A stretch of DNA of 39,265 nt from Chitinophagaceae bacterium (lineage in GTDB: Bacteria > Bacteroidota > Bacteroidia > Chitinophagales > Chitinophagaceae), in NCBI GenBank assembly GCA_028288585.1, contig JAQBNL010000085.1, forward strand, positions 1-39,265, given 5' to 3'. Positions 1-8,677 of this stretch are shown here, piece after piece. Under the pieces are notes generated by a model. That model did not search any database and was not told the DNA's origin. It saw only the letters and a list, made by a program, of their open reading frames with translations. Position 1 is the first letter of the stretch. Each line of letters begins with the position of its first letter. Both the position numbers and the translations under genes were made by a program.

Positions 1-213
1 CTCAATATCAGCAAAGGGCAAGAGTTCAGTACTCAGGTGCCCAAGCATTTCTGCAATCTTAATTTGATTTTTTGGAAATATTCCCTGGTATTTGTATCCA
101 AAAAAGTTTACAGCTTTGCGGGGATGAAACAGTAGCTTTATTGCAAACCATATAATGCCATATCCAATAAAGCCTGATAAAAGAATTGTTATAAGATAAT
201 TATACCAATGCAT
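1..213 (-). CDS. DUF445 family membrane protein, 3' end outside window
   Basis: This is the first 71 residues of a gene that runs off the left edge of the window. It starts MHWYNYLITILLSGF, has one N-terminal membrane helix, and continues with the FHPRKAVN and G-I-F-P-K-N-Q stretch typical of DUF445 proteins. It is a close paralogue of the gene at 445-1050: I count 67 of 71 identical residues and about 26 nucleotide differences in 213, most of them silent. The two genes diverge from either side of tRNA-His. The start at 213 is fixed by the exact match to the paralogue start, and the similarity continues about 30 bases upstream. DUF445 proteins (YheB/YjiN type) are inner-membrane proteins of unclear function. 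Confidence 0.8.
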   Translation of the reverse strand, partial: MHWYNYLITILLSGFIGYGIIWFAIKLLFHPRKAVNFFGYKYQGIFPKNQIKIAEMLGHLSTELLPFADIE

Positions 214-287
214 AAAAAACGTGGGCAAAGAAACAACATAATACAGCCTGTACAAAATGTAATTTTCACCAGCAATAATTTTTTAAT

Positions 288-295
288 TATTTTTG
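288..295 (+). promoter_or_regulatory. Putative -7 element for tRNA-His
   Basis: TATTTTTG matches the Bacteroidota -7 consensus TAnnTTTG and lies 12 bases before the mature tRNA 5' end. A T-rich TTTTC stretch at 263-267 could serve as the -33 element. The call rests on motif and position only. Confidence 0.4.
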
Positions 296-307
296 ACATC
301 TGAAAAC

Positions 308-382
308 GGTGGTTGTAGCTCAGTTGGTTAGAGCATCAGATTGTGATTCTGAGGGTCGGGGGTTCGAGCCCCCTCATCCACC
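308..382 (+). tRNA. tRNA-His (anticodon GTG)
   Basis: A complete cloverleaf can be drawn. The acceptor strand is 309-315 with 375-381, the D stem GCTC/GAGC is 318-321 with 331-334, the anticodon stem is 336-340 with 348-352, the loop is 341-347 with anticodon GTG at 343-345, and the T arm is 358-374 with loop TTCGAGC. The extra G-1 (308) opposite C73 (382) is the identity mark of tRNA-His. CCA is encoded at 383-385. Two oddities are a T-T mismatch in the acceptor stem (313 with 377) and a G-T wobble at the base of the T stem. The gene lies between two divergent DUF445 paralogues. Confidence 0.96.
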
Positions 383-444
383 CCAATAAGATCCCAGACT
401 CGTTGTTTGGGATTACTTATTTTGTTTCTTTGCTACATTTTTTT

Positions 445-1050
445 ATGCATTGGTATAACTATCTCATTACAATTCTTCTATCGGGCTTTATTGGATACGG
501 CATTATTTGGTTTGCTATAAAACTGCTGTTTCATCCACGGAAAGCTGTAAATATTTTGGGATATAAATACCAGGGAATATTTCCAAAAAATCAAGTTAAA
601 ATAGCAGGAATGTTGGGGCACTTAAGTACTGAACTGTTGCCCTTTGCTGATATTGAACAAAGAATTACCAGTACAGATAATCTTGAAAAATTAAAACCTG
701 AAATTGAACAACATATTGATGCATTCCTTAATAAAAAATTAAGAGATGTGTTTCCCATACTTTCTAAATTTATTGGTGAACGAACTACCAACCAGCTAAA
801 GGAAGCATATATGAATGAACTGGAAACAATGTTTCCTGCATTGATGCACCAATACATGAGGCAACTAAAAGATGATATCGACCTTGAAAAAATAGTAGTG
901 GAAAAAGTGGCAGGTTTTTCTAACGAAAAATTAGAGGATATTTTAAAAAAAATAACCAAAAGCGAATTTCAATTCCTGAAAATTGCCGGCGCTGTATTTG
1001 GCTGCCTTATCGGTATAATTCAAGTGGTTTTTAATATTATTACTCCATAG
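445..1050 (+). CDS. DUF445 family membrane protein
   Basis: This is a 201-residue protein with an N-terminal membrane helix (about 6-26), a charged helical middle rich in Glu, Lys and Leu (about 70-180), and a second C-terminal helix (about 181-199, AGAVFGCLIGIIQVVF). The FHPRK and GIFPKNQ region followed by a helical body and a C-terminal GxxIGxxQ helix is the DUF445 layout, in a short version. An open frame reaches back to 343 but would run through the tRNA. The ATG at 445 matches the start of the inverted paralogue at 213, so I use it. The function is unknown. Confidence 0.85.
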   Translation: MHWYNYLITILLSGFIGYGIIWFAIKLLFHPRKAVNILGYKYQGIFPKNQVKIAGMLGHLSTELLPFADIEQRITSTDNLEKLKPEIEQHIDAFLNKKLRDVFPILSKFIGERTTNQLKEAYMNELETMFPALMHQYMRQLKDDIDLEKIVVEKVAGFSNEKLEDILKKITKSEFQFLKIAGAVFGCLIGIIQVVFNIITP

Positions 1051-1168
1051 CCCGGCAAGCCGTACCTGCCTATTACCACTCATACATAATTACACTTTTT
1101 CTTATCAATTTTTTATCAACTTTGCGCCGGATTAGCAATTAATAATTGCTGATTAAAATTTTTAAATT

Positions 1169-3781
1169 ATGAAAAAATATTTCCTAAGTATCATTTGTTT
1201 TCTTGCCGTATCAATTTTATATGCACAAATGCCGGGAGGTAACCGCGGATTGGGAGGACAAAGTATGAATGTTGGCCATTTTTATGGAAAAATAATTGAT
1301 GCAGCTACCAATAAACCTTTAGAGTCAGTTTCTGTTCAGTTAATCCAGAATAAATTAGATACAGCAACCAAAAAAAGAAAAGATGTAGTAATAGCAGGTA
1401 TGCTTACCGGTAAAAACGGGGATTTTTCTTTAGAAAATTTACCTGTGGTTGCAACATTCAAATTATACATTACAGGTATTGGTTATAAAGCGATTGAACA
1501 AAAAGTTTTCTTTGATATTAAGATGGGAGGAGATATGAGCCAGATGATGAATGCAGTTGATAAAGACCTGGGCAATATAAAGCTTGAAACAGAAACAAAA
1601 CAACTTGCCGAAGTTAATGTAACCGGTACCAAAAGTTTACTGCAAATGGGTATTGACAGGAAAATTTTTAATGTAGATAAAAATTTAACCAGCGTTGGTG
1701 GTACTGCTGTAGATGTAATGAAAAGTGTGCCATCAGTTAATGTTGATATTGATGGCAATGTAACCTTACGCAATGCACCTCCGCAAATATTTGTAGATGG
1801 AAGGCCAACCACACTTACCCTTGACCAGATACCTGCAGATGCTATACAGAGTGTGGAGATTATTACAAATCCTTCGGCAAAGTTTGATGCATCCGGCGGT
1901 GGTTCAGGTATTTTAAATATAGTATTAAAGAAAGCAAGAAAGGCAGGCTACAGCGGCAATGTAAGGGCAAATCTTGATTCCCGTGCCCGTGTTGGTATTG
2001 GCGGAGACTTTAATGCCAAGCAGGGGAAAATTAATTTCTTTGCCAACACAATGTTTGCCCAACAGAAATCTTTAAGTACAGTACAATCTATCCGGACAAA
2101 CTTTCTTAATCCTGCACAAACGGAACACATAACCCAAAATAATGCACCAATAAATAAAGGTTATTTTGGATTTGTTAGAGCCGGCTTTGATTTTTTTGCA
2201 GACATACGTAACACATTTACAGTGGCCGGGGCCTTTGTTCGTGGTAAATTTAACAGCCAGGATATTCTCAACATACAAAGAGATACCAATTATATTTCAC
2301 CTGAAAATGGAATCACCAATACATCAGGCGCTTTCTCTTTTCGTAATTATGGCTCAACGTTCAGTTATAAACACAATTTTACAAAAGCAGGAAAAGAATT
2401 AACCGCTGATGTAAATTATAACAGTATGAAGAATGATAATACCTCGGGAAATAACACGCAATATTTTTTGGCCAATAATAATCCCAAAGGGCCTACGCAG
2501 CAACTGCAATCCTCAGGTGGTGGAAGCTCTAATTTTGTAACTGTACAAACAGATTTTGTGAATCCGATAAGTGATAAAGTAAAGATTGAAATGGGAGCAA
2601 GGGGAGCCATTAGAAACTTTTCAAGTATCAGCAATACGTTCCTGGTAGTTAATGGAAATTCTTTCGCAGTTAATGGATTGGCAAATAACTATAAATTTAA
2701 AGATGAAGTATATGCAGGATATGTAACATTTACCCAATCAATAAAAAACTTTTCATACCAAATAGGCGGAAGGGTAGAAAGTTCTAAGTATACAGGCACT
2801 TTGGTTGATAGTAATAAAACATTTAAAAATCAATACCCTTTCAGTTTTTTCCCAAGTGTTTTCTTAACACAAAAAATAAATGATAAGCAAAGCCTGCAAT
2901 TAAATTATTCAAGAAAAATAAACAGGCCCAACTTTTTCCAGTTGATACCGTATATTGATTTTACTGATTCGCTGAATCTTAGCAAAGGCAATCCGAATAT
3001 TATCCCCGAGTTTACCAACCTGTTGGAATTTTCGTACCAGGTTGATTTAAATAAAGGCAATAGTGTATTGGCAACTGTTTACTATAAAAATACCAACGAC
3101 CTTATAACACGTTTTCAATACAAAGACAAAAATCCTAACCAGTCAAAAACTGATTCTGTGATTATAAGCACTTTTGCAAACGCAAATAGTTCTTATGCTT
3201 ATGGGTTAGAGCTTACAGGAAAAATTAAGCCTGCAAAAATTTGGGATATAACAGCAAATGTGAATTTATATAACTCCCGCATTAATAGTAGTAATATTGA
3301 AACTAATTTAAATAACCAACAGGTAAGCTGGTTTGGAAAGATTAATAACAGTTTTAAATTACCAAAAAATTATTCAATACAATTCACTGCTAACTATCAA
3401 AGTAAAACAATATTACCTGCCGGCGGCGGTGGGGGAAACCGGGGCGGCGGTATGATGTTTGGAGGCGGACAATTATCAACAGCCAATGGATATATAAAAC
3501 CTAATTACGGATTTGATATCGCATTCAGAAAAGACTTCCTTAAAAACAATGCAGCTTCTCTTACTTTAAGTATGAATGATATTTTTAGAACCAAAGTTTA
3601 CAGCACACATTCTGAATCAATTTATTTTGTGCAGGATAATATCCGCCGCAGAGACCCACAGGTGGCCCGGTTAAGCTTTAACTGGCGCTTTGGTAAATTT
3701 GATGTCTCTCTTTTTAAGAGAAAAAACATAAAGGGCGAACAGGAAGGAATGCAAAACGGTATGCAGGGAATACAGCAATAA
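1169..3781 (+). CDS. TonB-dependent outer-membrane receptor, beta-barrel family 3 type
   Basis: This 870-residue protein has a signal peptide (about 1-19, ending ILYAQ), then a Gly-rich stretch. A carboxypeptidase-regulatory-like domain follows (about 37-140, GKIIDAATNKPLESVSV). Next is a TonB plug-like domain (about 165-255, with VMKSVPSVNVDIDGNVTLR and ADAIQSVEIITNPSAKFDA), then a long barrel of alternating strands. This is the arrangement of Bacteroidota outer_membrane beta-barrel family proteins (PF14905 type) rather than of classical SusC, and no SusD partner is next to it. A second Gly-rich loop is near residues 752-768. After the last strand there is a Met/Gln/Gly tail (QEGMQNGMQGIQQ). 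The substrate cannot be told from sequence. A hairpin terminator follows the stop. Confidence 0.88.
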   Translation: MKKYFLSIICFLAVSILYAQMPGGNRGLGGQSMNVGHFYGKIIDAATNKPLESVSVQLIQNKLDTATKKRKDVVIAGMLTGKNGDFSLENLPVVATFKLYITGIGYKAIEQKVFFDIKMGGDMSQMMNAVDKDLGNIKLETETKQLAEVNVTGTKSLLQMGIDRKIFNVDKNLTSVGGTAVDVMKSVPSVNVDIDGNVTLRNAPPQIFVDGRPTTLTLDQIPADAIQSVEIITNPSAKFDASGGGSGILNIVLKKARKAGYSGNVRANLDSRARVGIGGDFNAKQGKINFFANTMFAQQKSLSTVQSIRTNFLNPAQTEHITQNNAPINKGYFGFVRAGFDFFADIRNTFTVAGAFVRGKFNSQDILNIQRDTNYISPENGITNTSGAFSFRNYGSTFSYKHNFTKAGKELTADVNYNSMKNDNTSGNNTQYFLANNNPKGPTQQLQSSGGGSSNFVTVQTDFVNPISDKVKIEMGARGAIRNFSSISNTFLVVNGNSFAVNGLANNYKFKDEVYAGYVTFTQSIKNFSYQIGGRVESSKYTGTLVDSNKTFKNQYPFSFFPSVFLTQKINDKQSLQLNYSRKINRPNFFQLIPYIDFTDSLNLSKGNPNIIPEFTNLLEFSYQVDLNKGNSVLATVYYKNTNDLITRFQYKDKNPNQSKTDSVIISTFANANSSYAYGLELTGKIKPAKIWDITANVNLYNSRINSSNIETNLNNQQVSWFGKINNSFKLPKNYSIQFTANYQSKTILPAGGGGGNRGGGMMFGGGQLSTANGYIKPNYGFDIAFRKDFLKNNAASLTLSMNDIFRTKVYSTHSESIYFVQDNIRRRDPQVARLSFNWRFGKFDVSLFKRKNIKGEQEGMQNGMQGIQQ

Positions 3782-3802
3782 AATATTTAAAAATAATTTA
3801 TA

Positions 3803-3827
3803 AAGCCCCTGTTTTTTGCAGGGGCTT
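3803..3827 (+). terminator. Hairpin terminator between convergent genes
   Basis: A 9-bp perfect stem (AAGCCCCTG with CAGGGGCTT) closes a 7-base loop. It lies between the stop of the TonB receptor gene and the stop of the minus-strand lipoprotein gene. T-rich sequence follows on both strands but there is no strong T run, so it may act in both directions. Confidence 0.7.
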
Positions 3828-3850
3828 ATTGTTGAAACGTTATTTATCTA

Positions 3851-5581
3851 TTAATACCTTCTTGCTCTGAAGGTTCCTGTACAAGTATGTGATACATTAT
3901 TTTTTGTGAAAGGTAAATTAAAGCTGCCTTCTATAAACTGGCCTGCTGCGCCTACTACTGTGAATGTTGCAGAAGCATTTGATAACATTGTAGGATAAGA
4001 GTATGTGGTGTTTAGGCTGTCAATTCTTGAAGTAAAAGTTCCGGGAACAATACCATTAGTTACGAATTGTAAGCTTTTGGAGAAATCGGTTGTTCTTCCA
4101 TATATTTTAATCTGCTGACCAATTATATATCCGGCAACTAAAGTGTCAGTAATATAATTTATACCATCGACAGTATAATTTAAAAATGGTTTATTAGTCG
4201 TGGCACAGCTAACGATTACACCCACATTTATGTTGTCTTGATTTGCATTTATAGCACTTATACTACTTTGTTGTAAAGTCGCGTTATCTACTGCTAAAAC
4301 TTGTATAGGCAATGGCAATGCTCCACAATGGGTTATGCTTACACTAAAGTTTCCATTCACAACACTTGTAAAAAAAGATTTCGACTCTAAATATATAAAG
4401 ACAGTTCCACTTGTAACAGGTGCTCCCGAACAATTATTTACGCTTCCATTTATTGTTAAAATCTGTTGCGGATTAATAGTTGCAATTACATTTAAATTTG
4501 TACTGGCAGAAAAAGGTCCAACTGTTTGAGTGGATAACGTATTACTGCAAATATAAATGCCAGAGAGGATTATTAATTGTAATGATTCATTGGCAGGAAC
4601 CAAGCCACTTACATTACCTAAGCTATCTGTAAGTCCATAAGTAGTTCCCCAATAAGTATTATTATTAGGTGATAATTGTATCCAGGTATTAGGTAAAATA
4701 TGATTGTTTTGGTCTTTAATATTTAGATTAACATAAACGGTTTTTGTTGGAGAATCACAATTCCAAAATGAAAAATGACTTACCTGCATCTCGTAAAAGG
4801 TGCCATTTTTTGTAGCAGTGCCTTCTTTTATCCAGATGCCCTTATCATTTAGGCTCCATGTATCAATTGTTGCAGGAGCTTTGGTTTGTAGTGATGTTGG
4901 TATAGCTAATTTTATGGTTGCAGGTTTGCCTGAAGCTAATTGTAATGATTCACCCGTGGCGGATTCTAATTCTACTGCAATCATTCCTGTAGATTGCAAA
5001 TAATAAATTTGTGTAGCATCTTCTCCAATAAAACTTCCAGGAACTCTTGCCCCAATATCACTGCTGGTAGGATCAATGTATGATGCATATACATTTACTG
5101 TTCCATTATATGCAGCGCCGCTGCTTTTAATATTTATGCTGTTTGCCGTAAATGAAATTTGAGAACTATTTGATAAACTAACAGAACCTGATGCAGAACT
5201 TGCAAATGTACCGGTTAGGATTTTTGGAATCAGTTTTATACTAACATAGTTCTTTGTTACATTGGCTGCAAAGGAACGGATGGCTTTAAAGTAACCTTGT
5301 TTATTTACAGTAACTGTAGAAATATATTTATCTAAGGACACGTTAGTTGTGTTGAAGGACCCTTTACTGTCAGTAGTATAAATACTTCCTGAAACTGTTA
5401 CCTGTGCATTTGCAACAGGATTATTATTTTCATCTACAACATTCCCTGCTACCGAGCCTGTAACAGGTGTAGCGAGAGGTATAGGAATTGATACGATGAA
5501 ATTATTATCAATACTTTCAGGCGATTTTTTACATGAGAATAAAAAAGCACTTAACAGGAAAATCAAAATAGGGTTTTTCAT
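3851..5581 (-). CDS. Large lipoprotein with carboxypeptidase-regulatory-like domain
   Basis: This 576-residue protein begins with a lipoprotein signal (MKNPILIFLLSAFLFSCKKS, lipid-anchored Cys at 17). Residues about 40-115 form a carboxypeptidase-regulatory-like beta-sandwich (SVAGNVVDENNNPVANAQV, then YTTDSKGSF). The rest is Thr/Ser/Asn-rich beta structure. It includes a stretch resembling surface-exposed Ig-like repeats around 280-350 (NIKDQNNHILPNTWIQL) and 370-440. No catalytic motif is visible. It is probably an outer-membrane-anchored lipoprotein with a binding or structural role. It is convergent with the receptor gene and its 5' region is divergent from the gene at 5764. No specific function is recognised. 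Confidence 0.8.
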   Translation of the reverse strand: MKNPILIFLLSAFLFSCKKSPESIDNNFIVSIPIPLATPVTGSVAGNVVDENNNPVANAQVTVSGSIYTTDSKGSFNTTNVSLDKYISTVTVNKQGYFKAIRSFAANVTKNYVSIKLIPKILTGTFASSASGSVSLSNSSQISFTANSINIKSSGAAYNGTVNVYASYIDPTSSDIGARVPGSFIGEDATQIYYLQSTGMIAVELESATGESLQLASGKPATIKLAIPTSLQTKAPATIDTWSLNDKGIWIKEGTATKNGTFYEMQVSHFSFWNCDSPTKTVYVNLNIKDQNNHILPNTWIQLSPNNNTYWGTTYGLTDSLGNVSGLVPANESLQLIILSGIYICSNTLSTQTVGPFSASTNLNVIATINPQQILTINGSVNNCSGAPVTSGTVFIYLESKSFFTSVVNGNFSVSITHCGALPLPIQVLAVDNATLQQSSISAINANQDNINVGVIVSCATTNKPFLNYTVDGINYITDTLVAGYIIGQQIKIYGRTTDFSKSLQFVTNGIVPGTFTSRIDSLNTTYSYPTMLSNASATFTVVGAAGQFIEGSFNLPFTKNNVSHTCTGTFRARRY

Positions 5582-5763
5582 TTAAGTAGGTTGTGTTTTA
5601 ATATCGAAAAGGCCAGATGTAAACGCTTGTAACTAAAATTTATTTTATACTTATAATAAATACATTTACATATTGGCTTAGTTATTGAAGAGGTAGTAAA
5701 ATTGAGTAATATTATATTATCAAAAATGAACACTATTTTTACTAACACTAAAACAATCTCACA

Positions 5764-6066
5764 ATGAAACAGGTAACTAAAGCATTTTCTTACAAAGCAC
5801 TTGTAACATTTTTAATGCTCACCTTTATGCAGGCACTTGCTTTTGCACAGGATAGCACAGGAGGTAGCAGCAGTAGCTCAAGTGCTACAACATCAACTAC
5901 AACTACTACTACAGAAACATGGTATACTCAGCCATGGGTATGGATTGTAGGCGGTGCAGTATTATTATTACTTATTGTTGCTTTAATGCGTGGCAACAGT
6001 AGTTCAAGTGGCCGTTCAGATAAGGTTACTGTTACAAAATCTGTGAAAACAGACACCGACGTTTAA
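5764..6066 (+). CDS. Small Ser/Thr-rich single-pass membrane protein
   Basis: This 100-residue protein has a signal peptide (about 1-29, ending ALAFAQ). A low-complexity Ser/Thr linker follows (about 31-54, a Ser run then a Thr run), then WYTQPWVW, a membrane helix (about 60-76, IVGGAVLLLLIVALM) and a Ser-rich, positively charged tail. The layout suggests a small envelope protein with an extracytoplasmic linker. No family is recognised. It stands alone, with its own hairpin terminator 22 bases past the stop. Confidence 0.75.
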   Translation: MKQVTKAFSYKALVTFLMLTFMQALAFAQDSTGGSSSSSSATTSTTTTTTETWYTQPWVWIVGGAVLLLLIVALMRGNSSSSGRSDKVTVTKSVKTDTDV

Positions 6067-6088
6067 TAAAGACAATTATAAAGTGTAA

Positions 6089-6118
6089 TAGCTCCATAAT
6101 TTATGGAGCTATTTTTTT
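6089..6118 (+). terminator. Rho-independent terminator
   Basis: A 10-bp perfect stem (TAGCTCCATA with its complement, ending at 6111), a 3-base loop and a run of seven T (6112-6118) follow the small membrane protein gene. The downstream minus-strand glycosyltransferase gene ends at 6121, so the element also separates the two transcripts. Confidence 0.92.
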
Positions 6119-6120
6119 AT

Positions 6121-7125
6121 CTACTTAAGCACAGGTTTGCTGTAAATTTTTTTGAACAAAAGAAACAGGTTCCTGGTGACGGCATTGCTATCCAGCATCC
6201 TGGCTAACAGGATGGTAAAATTTGAAACAGGATTAAAGTTTTTATTAGAAGTTAGCAGGCTTGTATACTCCTTACATTTTTGTAAAATAGAATTCACTGA
6301 CAGGCCTTCTCTTTTCTCTTTTGGTGTTCTCAGAATTCTATGCGATAAGCTTTTACAATAATGCAGGATAAACATATCTGCATTTTCTACAATTACTTTC
6401 TGACAGGCAGCGTCTTTTAGTTTTAATGTTTCCAAAAAATAAATAAACTTTTCAAATGCCAGTTGATATTTTACATCAGAAGATATTGAAGTAGTACTTT
6501 GATGCAGCCTGAAATAAAATCCTTCAATGGCAGCGGTTGCTTTGTAATTTTTTGCTGCTAAATTCAGCCACAATGTAAAATCTGCAAACAATAAATTTGG
6601 ATATAAGGGAATGCCGCCCAGGCTGTCATAATCTTTTGAGCGCATCATAAAGCCTGTTCCAACAATATCAATCTTGTTTTGTAAAACTGATTGCAAAAAC
6701 GCAGGGCCACTTTCTTTTTCCTTCATGGGTTTGCAATTGCGAATAATTTTTCCTTTGGAATCTATGTAACTAAAATGGGTTTGGTAAAGGGTAGCATCAG
6801 GAAAATTATTGATAAGATCATTCATCACTTTTAGATACCCGGGCTTTAGAATATCATCATGACCTATGAGTGTTATAAATTCATTTTTTGGAATTGAGAC
6901 AATTCTTCCCCAATTCTCTTCAATACTTAATGGAATTGATGATGGATGTATAATTATTCGCTCATCGTTAAGGGATTGGATCCATTGTAAAGTACCATCA
7001 GAGCTACAATTGTCCAGCACATGCAAATTAAAGTCATTTAATGTTTGAGAAAGAATGCTGTTGACGCATTCTTTTACATATTCTCCTCCATTTTTTACCG
7101 GTAGTATGATGCTGAATTTTTTCAA
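6121..7125 (-). CDS. Family 2 glycosyltransferase
   Basis: This 334-residue protein opens with the GT-A nucleotide-sugar fold: FSIILPVKNGGEYVKECVNS, then DFNLHVLDNCSSDGTLQWI. The acidic metal-binding motif follows in ITLIGHDDILKPGY (near residues 86-100). It would transfer an activated sugar to a growing surface glycan on the cytoplasmic face. The donor and acceptor are unknown. It is the last gene of the minus-strand glycan cluster and sits 23 bases after the next glycosyltransferase gene. Confidence 0.88.
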   Translation of the reverse strand: MKKFSIILPVKNGGEYVKECVNSILSQTLNDFNLHVLDNCSSDGTLQWIQSLNDERIIIHPSSIPLSIEENWGRIVSIPKNEFITLIGHDDILKPGYLKVMNDLINNFPDATLYQTHFSYIDSKGKIIRNCKPMKEKESGPAFLQSVLQNKIDIVGTGFMMRSKDYDSLGGIPLYPNLLFADFTLWLNLAAKNYKATAAIEGFYFRLHQSTTSISSDVKYQLAFEKFIYFLETLKLKDAACQKVIVENADMFILHYCKSLSHRILRTPKEKREGLSVNSILQKCKEYTSLLTSNKNFNPVSNFTILLARMLDSNAVTRNLFLLFKKIYSKPVLK

Positions 7126-7148
7126 TTAAAGGCGAAATTTTTTAAATG

Positions 7149-8153
7149 CTATTTTATTTTTTTCTTTAAAGAAACAATCTGATCATGGAGAAAAGGGGAA
7201 TGAGTTTTTATAAAATATTTTAGTTTATGCTTCTTCATGAAATCGATTTTAAAGATCTCTCTTTCAACATAACTTAAGTCAGTTTTCTCTTTAGATCTTT
7301 TAAAATAATGGCACAAAAAAGCAAGATGAGTAACCACCCATAAACCTGTAAAATTCAGCATTCGCTTCTCAATCATTTGCCATGATGGTAAGTGATTTAA
7401 TCTTTCCGAAACATACTTAGGATAGTTTTTTGCAGCCGTAATTATTTGCTCATTCTGATTTCTTCCAAAATTTTCTGCATGAAGTGTTTGACAGCCCAAC
7501 GGTTTATTAATAACTACACATCCTGAATATGACGCCATTATGGGCAGGTATGCATAATCTCCAAGGAAAGGTGTTCCATAATCAGGGATGCCGCCTTTCC
7601 CTATTAATATATTTCTGCGAACTATGCAGGTAGACCATAAATAATGCGGGAAAATTCCAAACAAAAAAAATTGCAGCAAGAACTCGTCAGCAGTATAAGC
7701 TTTCACAAAATTTAAATCATGTTCATTTGATAGGCATGAATTAGTTCCAATATTCAGTTTGTACAGTTTAGCAATTTCAGCATTAGTACAAAACCAGTCG
7801 CAGCCACCCATATACATTCCATATTCGGGGAATTGTTCAGATAGCTTTATTAAGGATGATGCCATATCAAAATAAACGGGATCATCATCTGCCATCATCA
7901 CAATGTATTCGCCTGATGATCTTTCAAGGCTTTTATTAAAACTTGGCTTCATGCCAAGGTTTTCTTTATTAGCAAAATATTTAAAGCGGGTGTCATTCAT
8001 TTGTTCTAAAACTGCCCTACCACTTTCTTCCACATCATTATCAGAAACAATTACTTCATAATCTTCAAAGTTCTGTCTTCTAATACTTTCTAAAGTAGAT
8101 TTTAAGATTTCACCACGCTTATATGTGCTTAAACAAAAACTTATTAATGGCAT
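7149..8153 (-). CDS. Family 2 glycosyltransferase
   Basis: This 334-residue protein begins PLISFCLSTYKRGEILKSTL and continues DYEVIVSDNDVEESG, a GT-A Rossmann-like start. The DxD-type motif is in YIVMMADDDPVYF (near 88-100). It is the same length as the following gene and has the same fold, but the sequences are not close, so this is not a recent duplication. The likely role is assembly of the glycan whose branched sugar is made by the upstream genes. Confidence 0.88.
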   Translation of the reverse strand: MPLISFCLSTYKRGEILKSTLESIRRQNFEDYEVIVSDNDVEESGRAVLEQMNDTRFKYFANKENLGMKPSFNKSLERSSGEYIVMMADDDPVYFDMASSLIKLSEQFPEYGMYMGGCDWFCTNAEIAKLYKLNIGTNSCLSNEHDLNFVKAYTADEFLLQFFLFGIFPHYLWSTCIVRRNILIGKGGIPDYGTPFLGDYAYLPIMASYSGCVVINKPLGCQTLHAENFGRNQNEQIITAAKNYPKYVSERLNHLPSWQMIEKRMLNFTGLWVVTHLAFLCHYFKRSKEKTDLSYVEREIFKIDFMKKHKLKYFIKTHSPFLHDQIVSLKKKIK

Positions 8154-8215
8154 GAAAATAAATTAGAAAAACATTTTTTACAGAAGGCTCAATTATAAAC
8201 AATCTGTAAATAAAA

Positions 8216-8632
8216 TTAATTTACTCTTGTTAAAGTAAACGTGCCAGAAACTGCGGTTCCGGTATTAGCCCACGTCCCTCCTGTAAGATTTCCAGAATTG
8301 CTGAATGTAGCTGTGGAAGTTTGTGTTGCACTGCTCACGCCAGCAGGATAGCTAAAAGATGTATACGTACTGGTGAAGGTAGTACCACTTAACGTCCATA
8401 TACCTCTTGAATAATATTTTGCACCAGCTCCTTCGCTTTCAACTAAAATTGTACCATCAGGCTTAATAATATAACTTAAATACTGATTGCCAAGGCCAGG
8501 TTGCCCGGTAACCTGGTATGTTCCAATCCACAATCCTTGAATAGGATATGTAGGTGTAACCGGATCTTTTTTGCATGATATAATTAATAATGATAAAATA
8601 AGGGTGGGTAATAAAAATGCGATCTTTTTCAT
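8216..8632 (-). CDS. Small lipoprotein
   Basis: This 138-residue protein has a lipoprotein signal (MKKIAFLLPTLILSLLIISC, Cys at 20) followed by KKDPVTPTYPIQGLWIGTYQ. The rest is a small beta-rich domain with Gly, Thr and Ser (TFSNSGNLTGGTWANTG). This pattern resembles small Bacteroidota lipocalin-like lipoproteins whose mature part starts with a GxWxGxY motif. It lies inside the glycan cluster on the same strand, 45 bases downstream of the methyltransferase gene, and may be a passenger. Confidence 0.75.
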   Translation of the reverse strand: MKKIAFLLPTLILSLLIISCKKDPVTPTYPIQGLWIGTYQVTGQPGLGNQYLSYIIKPDGTILVESEGAGAKYYSRGIWTLSGTTFTSTYTSFSYPAGVSSATQTSTATFSNSGNLTGGTWANTGTAVSGTFTLTRVN

Positions 8633-8677
8633 AGATTTTTAATTTAAAAATAGGTAAAATCATCAATATAGAAAGTA

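Noticed and set aside
343-444. N-terminal extension of the DUF445 gene back through the tRNA-His
   Set aside because: The frame would overlap the tRNA. The paralogue and the sequence pattern fix the start at 445.
1169-5581. SusCD-like nutrient uptake pair made of the receptor and the following lipoprotein
   Set aside because: The lipoprotein is convergent, has a carboxypeptidase-regulatory-like domain and no SusD helical repeat, and the receptor is of the PF14905 type.
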